DNA of 64,000 nt from JAEZDR01 sp039811185. Lineage in GTDB: Bacteria; Bacteroidota; Bacteroidia; Chitinophagales; Chitinophagaceae. Shown here in pieces: positions 6,285-15,396 of this stretch. Where the stretch lies: positions 372,001-436,000 of the forward strand of contig JBDHYF010000001.1 in assembly GCA_039811185.1 (NCBI GenBank), read 5' to 3'. Position 1 is the stretch's first letter, and the number at the start of each line of letters is the position of its first letter. The position numbers and the translations under genes are program-made. The notes beneath the pieces were generated by a model. It was not told the DNA's origin, ran no database searches, and saw only the letters and a list, made by a program, of their open reading frames with translations.

Positions 6285-9200
6285 TCAATTGTTGCCGGCG
6301 CCGGCAACTGCGGCCTGCATTTGTTGAAGAAAGCGAAGCATTTCATCCATACCCGAAATGTCGTTTACTATCAACAAAAAGTTCTTTGCCACCTGCTTCA
6401 GCCTTGCTTTGTTGGTACCGGTTTGCAAAAAGGCGAGTATGTTTTTAAATACGGCCGATTCAAAATAGGGCGAGTCGTTTTTGTTAATGAAGTAACACCG
6501 CATGGTGCGCTCTTTCAAACTCATTTTTTCAAAGCCGAGTGCAACGGCAATTCTGCGGCACCGAACAGTGGTAAATAAATCTTCTACCTGAGGCGGTACA
6601 GGGCCAAATCTGTCGGTCAGCTCGGTATGAAAGTCTTTAAGGTCGGCCTCCGTTTCACAATCGTCGAGCCGGCTGTATAACGAAAGGCGTTCGGTAATGC
6701 TTTCCACATATTCATCGGGGATCAAAATCTCCAAATCGGTATCGATGGTGCAATCGTTTACAAAATCGTCTTGTTTGCTGATTTCCTCGGCAAACAATTC
6801 TTTAAACGATGTTCTTTTCAGCTCGCGAATGGCTTCCTGCAAAATTTTCTGGTACATTTCGAAGCCGATTTCTGCCATAAAACCGGTTTGCTCGCCACCT
6901 AACAAATTTCCCGCACCGCGGATGTCCAAATCGCGCATGGCAATTTGAAAGCCGCTTCCCAACTCGCTGAACTGCTCCAGCGTTTGCAGCCGTTTTCTCG
7001 AGTCGGTTGGCAGCGTGCTCACAGGTGGCGCAAGCAGGTAACAAAAGGCTTTTTTATTGCTTCTTCCAACACGGCCGCGCAGTTGATGCAGGTCGCTCAA
7101 CCCAAAATGATGGGCGTTATTAATAATAATGGTGTTTACGTTGGGAATATCTACGCCGCTTTCCACAATGTTGGTACACACCAGCACATCGTAGCGGTGG
7201 TCGATAAAGTCCATAATCTTCTCTTCCAAATCTTTGCCTTCCATTTGGCCGTGTGCAAAACTGATGCTCAGGTCGGGACAAAGATTCTGAATCATGGCGG
7301 CCATTTCGGCAAGGCCGTTTACCCGGTTGTGTATGAAGAAAACCTGCCCGCCGCGGGAGGTTTCGTAATAGATGGCTTCGCGAACAAAGTCGGGATTGAA
7401 TAATTGTACTTCGGTTTGAATAGGTTGCCTGTTCGGAGGCGGTGTGTTGATGATGCTTAAATCCCGTGCACCCATTAATGAAAACTGAAGCGTACGCGGA
7501 ATAGGCGTTGCCGTAAGCGTTAAGCAATCCACATTGGTACGAAGTGTTTTTATTTTTTCCTTGTGGGCAACGCCAAACTTCTGCTCTTCATCAATAATTA
7601 ATATTCCGAGGTCTTTATAACTCACCTCTTTTCCTAAAAGGGCATGCGTGCCAATAATGATGTCGATTTTTCCTTCTTTCAGCTTTGCATAGGTTTCCTT
7701 CTTTTCTTTTGCCGATTTAAAACGGTTTACATAATCTACCGTTACCGGAAAATCTTTCAGGCGTTCGCTGAAGGTTTTGTAATGCTGAAACGCAAGAATC
7801 GTTGTAGGCACTAAAATAGCTGCCTGCTTACCGTCAACCGCTGCTTTAAACGCAGCCCTAACCGCCACTTCGGTTTTACCAAAACCCACGTCGCCACAAA
7901 CCAGCCTGTCCATTGGCGCAGCCGACTCCATATCTTTTTTTACATCGTTGCTTGCTTTGTTCTGGTCGGGCGTGTCTTCATAAATAAACGAAGCTTCCAG
8001 TTCGGTTTGCATGTAATTATCGGGAGCAAAAGCAAAACCCTGCTGTGCCTTTCGCTGTGCATACAGCTCAATTAAATCGAAGGCTATTTCTTTTACCTTG
8101 GTTTTTGTTTTTTCTTTCAGCCGCTGCCAGGCATCGCTTCCCAACTTATTTATTTTCGGAACGCTGCCGTCTTTTCCCGTGTACTTCGAAATCTTGTGAA
8201 GGCTGTTAATGTTTACGTACAGGATGTCGCTGTCTTTATAAATAATTCTAACGGCTTCCTGCATTTTTCCGTTAACCTCCAGTTTTTGCAGCCCGCTGTA
8301 AGTTCCCACGCCATGATCGATGTGCGTAACATAATCGCCGGGTTGCAGTTCCCGCAAGGTTTTCAGCGTTAACGCCTTGCTTTTGTTATACGCCTGTTTA
8401 ACCTTATACTTATGATAGCGCTGAAAAATTTGATGGTCGGTATAGCAAACAACTTTCAGCTCGTTATCAACAAAACCTTCATGAATAGCAGTGGCTACCG
8501 GATGAAACTGAATCTCGGTTTTCAGATCGGACAAAATGGAATAAATTCTTTCCAACTGTTTTGCCTGATCGGAAAAAAGGTAGATAGCAAAGCCCGCCGC
8601 CTCGTGCTCCTTCAGGTCTTTAATCAATAACTCAAACCGCCGGTTAAACGAAGGCTGAGTTTTGGTGTTGAAGGCGAACTCCTCATCAGAAAAATGCGGC
8701 TTGTATCCAAACTCAATCAAAAACCGCTGCTGTAGCTGGCGCTCAATGGTTGCAACCGGCACAAAATCTTTCTGCGAAACTTCTTTCAGCGATTTTTCGT
8801 CGGGCTCATCTTCTTTTTGGCTGATGTTCCCCGATTCAACAAGGCGCAGAAAGCCCGCAAGGTCTTCTTCTTGCTCGAGCAATTTTTCCTTAATAATATC
8901 CCAGTCTTTCAGCCAGATGAGGGTATCGGCTTTTATGTATTCGAGAAGAGAAATCTTTTCGTCGCTGTTAAACTGTGTTTCAATATTTGGGATGATGGAA
9001 ACCTGTGATAGTTTTCTTTCGCTTAACTGCGTCTCCGGATCGAAGATGCGGATAGAATCCACATCGTTTCCAAATAACTCAATGCGGTAGGGCTTATCGT
9101 TTCCGAAAGAATAGATGTCGAGAATACCGCCCCGGATGGCAAACTGCCCCGGCTCGTACACAAAATCCGTTCGTTCAAAACCATACATCACAAAGAGCTC

Positions 9201-9713
9201 GAGCAGGCTTTCAACGTTCAGGTTATCATTGGTTTTTATTTGGATGATGTTCCCTGTAAGCGTGTTGGGAAGCACCACTTTTTCAAATAAAGCTTCGGGA
9301 TAGGTGATGATGATTTTTTTGTTGCCCCCCGATGCAAGCTTGGTAAGCGCTTCGGTGCGCAACATAACGTTGGAGCTGTTTAGGAGACGGTAGTTTTTCC
9401 GGTGTTTAAAGGAAGAAGGGAAATAAAAAAGATCGAGCGCGCCGGTGAGATTTTCGATGGTATTATGAAAATATGCTGCTTCTTCCGCATCGTTTAAAAC
9501 AACAAGATGATTCAGCGCTTCGGTTTCTTTGCCGGTTACGAAAGCACTGAGCAGAAACTCGGCGCTGCTGCCATAAAGATTTTTCAGGTAAATCTTTTCG
9601 CTTATTGCTTGGCCAGCGCTGTTTTGGGCAATCATCATCCGCTGCGTTAACTGTTTAACGCGGGTGTTTTGCTGATATTTACTGATGAGTTCGTCCAGAT
9701 TACTTCTTTCCAA
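6285..9713 (-). CDS. mfd: Transcription-repair coupling factor Mfd
   Basis: Mfd removes RNA polymerase stalled at lesions and recruits UvrA for nucleotide-excision repair. The N-terminal half is the UvrB-like, UvrA-binding module (YPEALFEK, GFERTDFVYEPGQFAIRGGILDIYSFG, then NDVDSIRIFDPETQLS). The RNA-polymerase-interacting domain opens with LQPGDYVTHIDHGVGTYSGL. The RecG-like motor has Walker A DVGFGKTEVAVRAAFKA, a DEEQ box (LIIDEEQKFGVAHKEKIK) and motif VI QLRGRVGRSNKKAFCYLL. A C-terminal TRCF domain follows (LTDRFGPVPPQVEDLF). No in-frame ATG lies near the N-terminus. TTG at 9713 gives 1142 residues and the family-like opening ERSNLDELISKYQQN; TTG at 9773 would add 20 atypical residues. A divergent promoter region with obg lies upstream. 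Confidence 0.95.
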   Translation of the reverse strand: MERSNLDELISKYQQNTRVKQLTQRMMIAQNSAGQAISEKIYLKNLYGSSAEFLLSAFVTGKETEALNHLVVLNDAEEAAYFHNTIENLTGALDLFYFPSSFKHRKNYRLLNSSNVMLRTEALTKLASGGNKKIIITYPEALFEKVVLPNTLTGNIIQIKTNDNLNVESLLELFVMYGFERTDFVYEPGQFAIRGGILDIYSFGNDKPYRIELFGNDVDSIRIFDPETQLSERKLSQVSIIPNIETQFNSDEKISLLEYIKADTLIWLKDWDIIKEKLLEQEEDLAGFLRLVESGNISQKEDEPDEKSLKEVSQKDFVPVATIERQLQQRFLIEFGYKPHFSDEEFAFNTKTQPSFNRRFELLIKDLKEHEAAGFAIYLFSDQAKQLERIYSILSDLKTEIQFHPVATAIHEGFVDNELKVVCYTDHQIFQRYHKYKVKQAYNKSKALTLKTLRELQPGDYVTHIDHGVGTYSGLQKLEVNGKMQEAVRIIYKDSDILYVNINSLHKISKYTGKDGSVPKINKLGSDAWQRLKEKTKTKVKEIAFDLIELYAQRKAQQGFAFAPDNYMQTELEASFIYEDTPDQNKASNDVKKDMESAAPMDRLVCGDVGFGKTEVAVRAAFKAAVDGKQAAILVPTTILAFQHYKTFSERLKDFPVTVDYVNRFKSAKEKKETYAKLKEGKIDIIIGTHALLGKEVSYKDLGILIIDEEQKFGVAHKEKIKTLRTNVDCLTLTATPIPRTLQFSLMGARDLSIINTPPPNRQPIQTEVQLFNPDFVREAIYYETSRGGQVFFIHNRVNGLAEMAAMIQNLCPDLSISFAHGQMEGKDLEEKIMDFIDHRYDVLVCTNIVESGVDIPNVNTIIINNAHHFGLSDLHQLRGRVGRSNKKAFCYLLAPPVSTLPTDSRKRLQTLEQFSELGSGFQIAMRDLDIRGAGNLLGGEQTGFMAEIGFEMYQKILQEAIRELKRTSFKELFAEEISKQDDFVNDCTIDTDLEILIPDEYVESITERLSLYSRLDDCETEADLKDFHTELTDRFGPVPPQVEDLFTTVRCRRIAVALGFEKMSLKERTMRCYFINKNDSPYFESAVFKNILAFLQTGTNKARLKQVAKNFLLIVNDISGMDEMLRFLQQMQAAVAGAGNN

Positions 9714-9720
9714 AACGCAC

Positions 9721-9728
9721 CAAAGATA
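9721..9728 (-). promoter_or_regulatory. Predicted -7 element for mfd
   Basis: The minus strand reads TATCTTTG, a perfect TAnnTTTG match, seven bases before the preferred mfd TTG start at 9713. If used, the mRNA would have almost no leader. No clear -33 TTG was seen at standard spacing. Confidence 0.4.
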
Positions 9729-9762
9729 GGCAGCCGCAGAAAAAGGCGGCGTTAATGTTAAG

Positions 9763-9793
9763 TTGGCTTGCAATCATTAATATCAGATTTTTG
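9763..9793 (+). promoter_or_regulatory. Predicted promoter of obg
   Basis: TTG (9763-9765), a 20-base spacer and GATTTTTG (9786-9793) match the Bacteroidota promoter pattern with one -7 mismatch. The box ends four bases before the obg ATG. Confidence 0.5.
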
Positions 9794-9797
9794 CAGC

Positions 9798-10802
9798 ATG
9801 TCGGAGAGAAATTTTATCGATTATATCAGATTGTTTTGCCGAAGCGGAAACGGCGGCGCCGGAAGCCGTCATTTCATGCGCACAAAGTTCAACGCAAAAG
9901 CAGGACCCGACGGTGGCGACGGCGGCAGAGGCGGACACATTATTCTGAAAGGCAATAAGCAGTTGTGGACGCTGCTTCACCTTCGCTATCATAAAAATAT
10001 TTTGGCCGAACATGGAGAAAACGGCAGCAAAAACAACTGCAGCGGACGCCAGGGAAAAGATGTAATTATTGAAGTGCCTTTAGGCACGATTGCCATTGAT
10101 GAAGAAACCGGCAAAACAGAAGCAGAGATATTGGAGGACGGACAAGAAGTAATTTGGCTGAAAGGCGGCAGAGGCGGGTTGGGCAATCAGCATTTTGCCA
10201 CGCCCACCAATCAGGTTCCTGAATATGCACAACCCGGTGAAAGCGGCACCGAAGCCTGGAAAATGCTGGAACTGAAAGTGCTGGCCGATGTAGGGCTGGT
10301 GGGTTTTCCAAACGCCGGAAAGTCAACGCTTTTATCCGTAATCAGTGCGGCGCGTCCCAAGATTGCGAATTACGCTTTCACTACCTTGATTCCTCAATTG
10401 GGGATGGTCGACTACCGCGACGGCCGGTCGTTTTGCGTGGCCGATCTTCCGGGAATTATTGAAGGTGCCAGCGAAGGAAAAGGTTTAGGATACCGCTTTC
10501 TTCGCCATATTGAAAGAAACTCTATTTTGCTCTTTCTCATTCCTGCCGACAGCAAAAACCACCGCGAAGAATTTGAAATATTGAAGAAAGAGTTACAGCA
10601 GTACAACCCGGCAATGATGCAGAAAGACTTTGTAATTGCCATAAGCAAATCGGATATGCTCGATGCCGAACTTGAACAGGAAATTGCCAAAGAACTGCCC
10701 GAAAACATTCCCCACATTTTTATATCATCGGTAGCGCAAAAAAACATTCAGCAGTTGAAAGATTTGCTCTGGAACACGCTTCATCAGCATCAACCGCTCT
10801 AG
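9798..10802 (+). CDS. obg: GTPase ObgE/CgtA
   Basis: A 334-residue Obg GTPase, associated with late 50S assembly and stress signalling. The N-terminal glycine-rich Obg fold is clear (RSGNGGAGSRHFMRTKFNAKAGPDGGDGGRGG). The G domain has G1 GFPNAGKST, the G2/G3 region ending ADLPGIIEGASEGKGLG, a G4 reading SKSD rather than the usual NKxD, and G5 ISSVA. There is no C-terminal OCT domain, as is common in Bacteroidota. The start is the ATG at 9798 (SERNFIDYIRLF); an upstream in-frame TTG at 9768 would overlap the promoter. It diverges from mfd and converges on the DJ-1 family gene, five bases after its stop. Confidence 0.96.
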   Translation: MSERNFIDYIRLFCRSGNGGAGSRHFMRTKFNAKAGPDGGDGGRGGHIILKGNKQLWTLLHLRYHKNILAEHGENGSKNNCSGRQGKDVIIEVPLGTIAIDEETGKTEAEILEDGQEVIWLKGGRGGLGNQHFATPTNQVPEYAQPGESGTEAWKMLELKVLADVGLVGFPNAGKSTLLSVISAARPKIANYAFTTLIPQLGMVDYRDGRSFCVADLPGIIEGASEGKGLGYRFLRHIERNSILLFLIPADSKNHREEFEILKKELQQYNPAMMQKDFVIAISKSDMLDAELEQEIAKELPENIPHIFISSVAQKNIQQLKDLLWNTLHQHQPL

Positions 10803-10807
10803 GCCAC

Positions 10808-11362
10808 TTATTTTGGGTTGTGCCGTCCTTCGCGGATTTCTTCGAGCATTTTTCGGTTAAAAGCTTCCAGATCCTTTGGACTGCGGCTTGTAACCAAACC
10901 ATTGTCAACCACCACTTCTTCATCCCGCCAGTTGGCGCCGGCGTTTTCGAGATCGGTTTTAATGGAGTGAAATGATGTAAGCGTGCGGTTTTTGAGCAGT
11001 TTGGTCTCAATGAGCAGCTGCGGGGCGTGGCAGATAGCCGCCAGCGGTTTTGCGTTTTCGAGAAAATGTTTTGCGAAAGCAATATACTTTTCATCGCGGC
11101 GCATTTTGTCGGGATTGATTACGCCGCCGGGAATCATCAGTGCGTCGTAGTTTTCGGGCTTTGCATCCTGAAGCAATACATCGGTATCTAATGTAATCGA
11201 CCAGTTTCCATGATTCCAGCCTTTCACCTGTTTTTCGTTGCTTAGAATGAATACTTCTGCTCCGGCATCTTCCAGCGCTTTTTTCGGACTTGTTAATTCA
11301 GACTCTTCGAAGCCATTGTCGGTTAAGATGGCCACTCTTTTTCCGGATAATGTATCTGCCAT
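10808..11362 (-). CDS. DJ-1/PfpI family type 1 glutamine amidotransferase-like protein
   Basis: A 184-residue PfpI/YhbO-like protein. It has the flavodoxin-like N-terminus (KRVAILTDNGFEESELTSPKKALEDAGAEVFILS), the LMIPGGVINPDKMR segment and the nucleophilic elbow LAAICHAPQLL with the catalytic Cys; an N-terminal Glu (EESEL) supplies the usual partner. Related enzymes are reported as glyoxalase III-like enzymes, protein or nucleotide deglycases, or proteases; the sequence does not say which. It is the last of four minus-strand genes starting with the T9SS type B protein, 60 bases after the asparaginase-domain gene. Length is normal. Confidence 0.88.
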   Translation of the reverse strand: MADTLSGKRVAILTDNGFEESELTSPKKALEDAGAEVFILSNEKQVKGWNHGNWSITLDTDVLLQDAKPENYDALMIPGGVINPDKMRRDEKYIAFAKHFLENAKPLAAICHAPQLLIETKLLKNRTLTSFHSIKTDLENAGANWRDEEVVVDNGLVTSRSPKDLEAFNRKMLEEIREGRHNPK

Positions 11363-11422
11363 AATTTAATTTTTCAGGCAGTGTTACAAAAACTGTGCAT
11401 CTCCGGCTTAACCGGCTTAGGG

Positions 11423-11914
11423 TTAGGGCAACAAAGCTTCGAACTGTCCGGTTTCTTTGTTTTTGCGGACGTTGTTTGCATGAAAAAATTTGCCGTTCAT
11501 GGCTACATAAACACCATGCGGCAATGTTTGCACAAAGGCCATGGCGCTGCCGAGATTAAACAATCCGTCGGAGCTTCCGAATTTATAAGGGATCATTGCG
11601 CCCGTAACCACCACAGTTTTGTTGGTAACGGATTTGGCTATGGCCGATGCGGTTTCCGCCATCGTATCGGTTCCGTGTGTAATAATAATTTTGTCTTCAG
11701 AAGCTTCTCTGCAATGTCGGGCAATCAACTCGCGGTCTATGTTGGTCATCTCAAGGCTGTCGATCATCATCAAAGTACGAATTTCAACTTCCACGCGGTT
11801 GCGGCCCAGCTTCAGCATTTCAGGCAAATGTGTGTCGCGGAAGAAGAGCTTTCCGGTCAGCTCATCATATTCTTTATCGAAAGTGCCACCCGTTATAAAA
11901 ATTCTTATGTCCAT
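11423..11914 (-). CDS. Asparaginase-domain protein (N-terminal domain only)
   Basis: A 163-residue protein containing the N-terminal domain of type I/II L-asparaginases: IRIFITGGTFDKEYDELTGKLFF holds the first Thr of the active site, and IITHGTDTMAETASAIA the second Thr-Asp motif. True asparaginases are about 330 residues with a second small domain that is absent here, but single-domain versions are widespread in Bacteroidota, so this is not an obvious truncation. Whether it hydrolyses asparagine is unknown. The start is ATG 11914, thirteen bases after the DUF2480 stop; an upstream start would overlap that gene. Probably co-transcribed with DUF2480 and the DJ-1 gene. Confidence 0.85.
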   Translation of the reverse strand: MDIRIFITGGTFDKEYDELTGKLFFRDTHLPEMLKLGRNRVEVEIRTLMMIDSLEMTNIDRELIARHCREASEDKIIITHGTDTMAETASAIAKSVTNKTVVVTGAMIPYKFGSSDGLFNLGSAMAFVQTLPHGVYVAMNGKFFHANNVRKNKETGQFEALLP

Positions 11915-11927
11915 CAAAAAAAAGATT

Positions 11928-12431
11928 TTATTTTCTTTTAAAAACCGGAACGCTGCTGCATGCCTCGCCATACATTACCGATTTGACATGTGGTAATAGC
12001 GCATTGGTAACAGCAATATAGGCCTGCTCGGGTATATGATGTTCGCCACAACCTTTCACCAGCACCCGTTTATCGGTATAAACAGAGAAATCGGTTGCTT
12101 CAATATTTCTTAGTGTAATGATGGAAGAGCATAAACCCGCGTTGCCGAAGTAAACGGCTTTGGCTATCTCTTTTAAACAGGTGGCCACCAACATATAAGC
12201 CCACATGGGAATAATGGCGTCGGCACTGCAGGTAACCGCCACATATTTGCCGGAAAACTTTGTCCAGTCTTCATTTTTCAATGCTTGTCTGAAATCTTTC
12301 TCCTTTAAAATCATTCCCATAAAAAGAAAATCTTTCAGGTCGAACACTGCAATTTCAGTTTCGGGAAGAAAGGTTTTTAGGTCGATGGTAACCAGTCCGC
12401 TTTCTGCAATCTTGTTTACAATAGGTTCCAT
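11928..12431 (-). CDS. DUF2480 family protein
   Basis: A 167-residue protein matching the Bacteroidota DUF2480 family, opening EPIVNKIAESGLVTIDLKTFLP. Other conserved-looking segments are FDLKDFLFMGMILKEKDFR, VAVTCSADAIIPMWAYMLVATCL and VLVKGCGEHHIPEQAYIAVT. Several Cys and His residues (CSAD, CGEHH, CSSV) might bind metal, but this is inference. The start is ATG 12431; a TTACTTTG box ends five bases before it, suggesting its own promoter and a very short leader. It lies 31 bases after the T9SS type B gene and 13 before the asparaginase-domain gene. No biochemical role is known to me. Confidence 0.85.
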   Translation of the reverse strand: MEPIVNKIAESGLVTIDLKTFLPETEIAVFDLKDFLFMGMILKEKDFRQALKNEDWTKFSGKYVAVTCSADAIIPMWAYMLVATCLKEIAKAVYFGNAGLCSSIITLRNIEATDFSVYTDKRVLVKGCGEHHIPEQAYIAVTNALLPHVKSVMYGEACSSVPVFKRK

Positions 12432-12462
12432 TTGTGCAAAGTAACATAAGATCAGCCATCCT

Positions 12463-15246
12463 TTACCGGATAATGGTAAGTGTACCGCTTTGTTTAGGAT
12501 ATTTTGGATGATTTGGTTGGATGATGTAATAATAAACGCCAACCGGCAGCGGCTTTCCGTTTACCATGCCATTGAAAGGGCGTGCCGAACTTGCTGCCGA
12601 ATAAAGTAGTTGGCCCTGGCGCGATAAGATTTCAATTCGTGCATCGGGAAGGCTTTCTATCAGCGGAATTACCCATGTGTCGTTCATGCCGTCGCCGTTA
12701 GGGCTGAACGCATTCGGGATATCGAGTTTTCCCTTTACAAAAACAGTTATGGTATCCAAAGCAGTGCATCCGTCCACACTTTTTACTTCTAAAATGTAGC
12801 GCTGTGTAGCAGGAGGCGTAGCAACCGGGCCGGGATGGTTGGAGGCAGACAGATAATCGGGCGGGCTCCAGTTGTAAGTTGCATTGGCGCTGCTTTTTAA
12901 AGCCTTCAAAAAGGCGCTTCCTCCGGGAAGTATGGTAACATTTTCTCCGGCGTCGGCAAGCGCTTCTAACGATTTTTTAACCGGCACCGAATAGGTGTAG
13001 CTGCAACCGAAATAAGTGGTTTTTACCCAATATTGGCCGGGTTTGTTTACGGTTATGAAGGGCGTGGCAGCGCCCGTGTTCCACATAAAAGCGGTGTTGG
13101 GATAATTTGAGCCGATCTGCAAAAATTGATGGTCGCAGATTTGATAATTGGGTAAGCTGAGTTCAGCAACAGGCCTGATGGCAACGTTTGTGGATTCTTC
13201 CCCGGCACAGCCGTCTTTTTCAACGCGTAACCGGTAAGTGCCGGCGTCTTTTGTGGTTAAAAAAGAAAGTACAACGGTGCTGTTGGTACTCAGCCGCGAG
13301 CCGTTAAACGACCAATGATAGCTGTCGCCCGCAGTTCCGCCGGCAGCGAGGCTAACGGTGTCTTTTGCGCAAAAGGAGCCGCCGCCGCTTATGGTAACAA
13401 CCGGCTTATTGCGCATAATCACCATTGCGGAATCTTCCATTCTGCATCCCATCCAATCGAGCGACAGAAAATATTTGCCTGCATCGCTCATCTTTAATTT
13501 CGGTATATGAAGTTCCCTTCCGCTGACAACAGACAGGTCGGGCTTTGTCCAGGTGTAGGTTACGTTTTGATGCTGATCGGGTTTCAGCAGTAACTCATCT
13601 TCTTCACAATAAAAGTTTTTAGCGCTGAGGGAAGCAGTAAGGCTTTTAATAGAGATCTGAATGCTGTCGGTATGCTTACAACCTTTTGCATTCTCTGCGC
13701 TGACCCAATACAGTCCGCTTTGCTGCACGGTAACAGAGTCGGAGGTTTGGCCCGTGCTCCAAAGAATTGATTTAAAATTGTTTTGTATGCCAATGCGGTA
13801 TTGAGATAAATTACAGATAACGGTATCGTTTCCGAGGTAGATGGCCGGTGTAATATCGTTTAGCTGAAAGCTGTGTTCGTTGTAGCAAGTTCCGTTATAG
13901 CGGTGCATCACAGTGTAAATATTGGCTGTTTGTGGTGTGATGGTTTGCGTGGTGGCGCCGGTATTCCAAAGCCAGGTGTTGGAGGCGTTGGGCTCAAACG
14001 GAGCCTGAAGCTGTGGCCTGTTGCTGCCACAAAAATCGGGTTGAAACGACTGCCGGAACAAAATGGAATCTTTTATTAGAAAGGCTATGCTGTCAACCGT
14101 AAGTGTGCCGCAGTTGCCGGTGGTGAGCGCAATCAACAAGGTTCGGTTAGGTTGCGCAACGTTGTTTTGAATGGGATGAATATCGAGCTCCTTTTCAACT
14201 TCGCCAACCGCAAAATTTACCATATTGGGAATAGCGGCATAGTCGTATCCGGCAACCGCAGTTCCTGAAAAATTTAATTGCACCGTTTCTGATTTTCCTG
14301 CATTATCGGCACTGCGCTGAATTTTTAGCTTAGATGATTTACACCCTTCTACAACAACTGTAGTATCGTTCAGCACAAACCCTCCTGACGAGACCAGTTT
14401 TGCGCCGTTGGAGCTGAAGCTGTTGGCTTCAATAAATACGCCGCTGTCGTAGCTCTCATCTTCAGCGTCTGCAATTGCCAGTCGAATGTGATACACCTGA
14501 CAGGGAACTACTTTTGCTTTGGCGGTGAGCACTTTGGTAAGTCCGTTATACACCAGGTGGGGATTAGTTCTGTTATCCACATAAAGGTTTGTAAATGGAG
14601 AGCCGGCGCCCATTTGTGTGCATCGCGAAATACTTCCTGTTGTAGTATACCCATTGTTTATGCTGTTGATGGCCACCGGTATATTTGTACCCGGTACGAG
14701 TGCAATATTGGTATGGCCGGTAAATCCAGGGCCTGAAATCAGGAAGGCAAACACATCGTTATAATCGGTGCAGTTAAAGCCCGGCTGGTTTACACCCGGA
14801 TATTCTTCCGACGCAAAAACAAAGCGCACATTAATAGAATCGCCCTGCGGAATAAAATCGAATTCGAGTACTGTGGCATCGTAGGTGTTTCTGTTGGCAT
14901 AAGTTTTCAGCAATGCGTCGCCGCCGGCGCCCGAAGCTCCCGCAGGAAATTTTGTGGTGGCCAGCATGCCATTGGCTTTTTCGTTAATTCCGGGTTCGCT
15001 GTTTTCTGTTTTTACGCGACCGGTTGAGAGGATGATTCCGGACTTCAGGCCCACCGAAATTGTATTGTCATAAAATATACCCGATGAAAAAGAAGCGCCT
15101 TTCAGCGTTGGATTTAAGATGGTAACCCCATCACCGGCAATGATTTTTGCCAGCTCGAGCGGGTTCGTGTTTTCCATAACAGAAAGTTGTGCAGCAGCTG
15201 GCAAGGCACACAGGGAGAACAGAAAAAGCGGTACGAGAAATTTCAT
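12463..15246 (-). CDS. Choice-of-anchor L / T9SS type B (gliding motility-associated C-terminal) surface protein
   Basis: A 927-residue secreted protein. It has a signal peptide (KFLVPLFLFSLCALPAAA), an N-terminal choice-of-anchor L domain (LAKIIAGDGVTILNPTLKG, later VRFVFASEEYPG and YNDVFAFLISGPG) and a Calx-beta-like region. Several PKD or Ig-like repeats follow with recurring WNTG/WSTG motifs and Cys pairs. The C-terminus is a type B sorting domain (IPNAFSPNGDGMNDTWVIP, then VEILSRQGQLLY-like and LPVGVYYYII). Such modular proteins are typically large adhesin-like surface proteins. The start is ATG 15246, directly giving the signal peptide. It heads the minus-strand set running to 10808 and diverges from uppS. 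Its ligand is unknown. Confidence 0.9.
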   Translation of the reverse strand: MKFLVPLFLFSLCALPAAAQLSVMENTNPLELAKIIAGDGVTILNPTLKGASFSSGIFYDNTISVGLKSGIILSTGRVKTENSEPGINEKANGMLATTKFPAGASGAGGDALLKTYANRNTYDATVLEFDFIPQGDSINVRFVFASEEYPGVNQPGFNCTDYNDVFAFLISGPGFTGHTNIALVPGTNIPVAINSINNGYTTTGSISRCTQMGAGSPFTNLYVDNRTNPHLVYNGLTKVLTAKAKVVPCQVYHIRLAIADAEDESYDSGVFIEANSFSSNGAKLVSSGGFVLNDTTVVVEGCKSSKLKIQRSADNAGKSETVQLNFSGTAVAGYDYAAIPNMVNFAVGEVEKELDIHPIQNNVAQPNRTLLIALTTGNCGTLTVDSIAFLIKDSILFRQSFQPDFCGSNRPQLQAPFEPNASNTWLWNTGATTQTITPQTANIYTVMHRYNGTCYNEHSFQLNDITPAIYLGNDTVICNLSQYRIGIQNNFKSILWSTGQTSDSVTVQQSGLYWVSAENAKGCKHTDSIQISIKSLTASLSAKNFYCEEDELLLKPDQHQNVTYTWTKPDLSVVSGRELHIPKLKMSDAGKYFLSLDWMGCRMEDSAMVIMRNKPVVTISGGGSFCAKDTVSLAAGGTAGDSYHWSFNGSRLSTNSTVVLSFLTTKDAGTYRLRVEKDGCAGEESTNVAIRPVAELSLPNYQICDHQFLQIGSNYPNTAFMWNTGAATPFITVNKPGQYWVKTTYFGCSYTYSVPVKKSLEALADAGENVTILPGGSAFLKALKSSANATYNWSPPDYLSASNHPGPVATPPATQRYILEVKSVDGCTALDTITVFVKGKLDIPNAFSPNGDGMNDTWVIPLIESLPDARIEILSRQGQLLYSAASSARPFNGMVNGKPLPVGVYYYIIQPNHPKYPKQSGTLTIIR

Positions 15247-15396
15247 TACAGTATAATCAGTCGGGCTTAAATTATAAATAAATGCCAACCCAAGTTACGG
15301 CATGACGCTGCTTTAACGAAATGATATGGATGAACGGCTCTCACATTAAAACGCGTTATTTATTTAATTTGCAGTTTTTAAAGTGAATTCTGATAC

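Noticed and set aside
7120..7527. Overlapping frame inside mfd
   Set aside because: It lies within the motor domain codons of mfd, whose protein motifs are intact; the overlapping frame has no recognisable domain.
10412..10747. Antisense frame in obg
   Set aside because: Complement of the G-domain codons, no family-like features; obg itself is complete on the plus strand.
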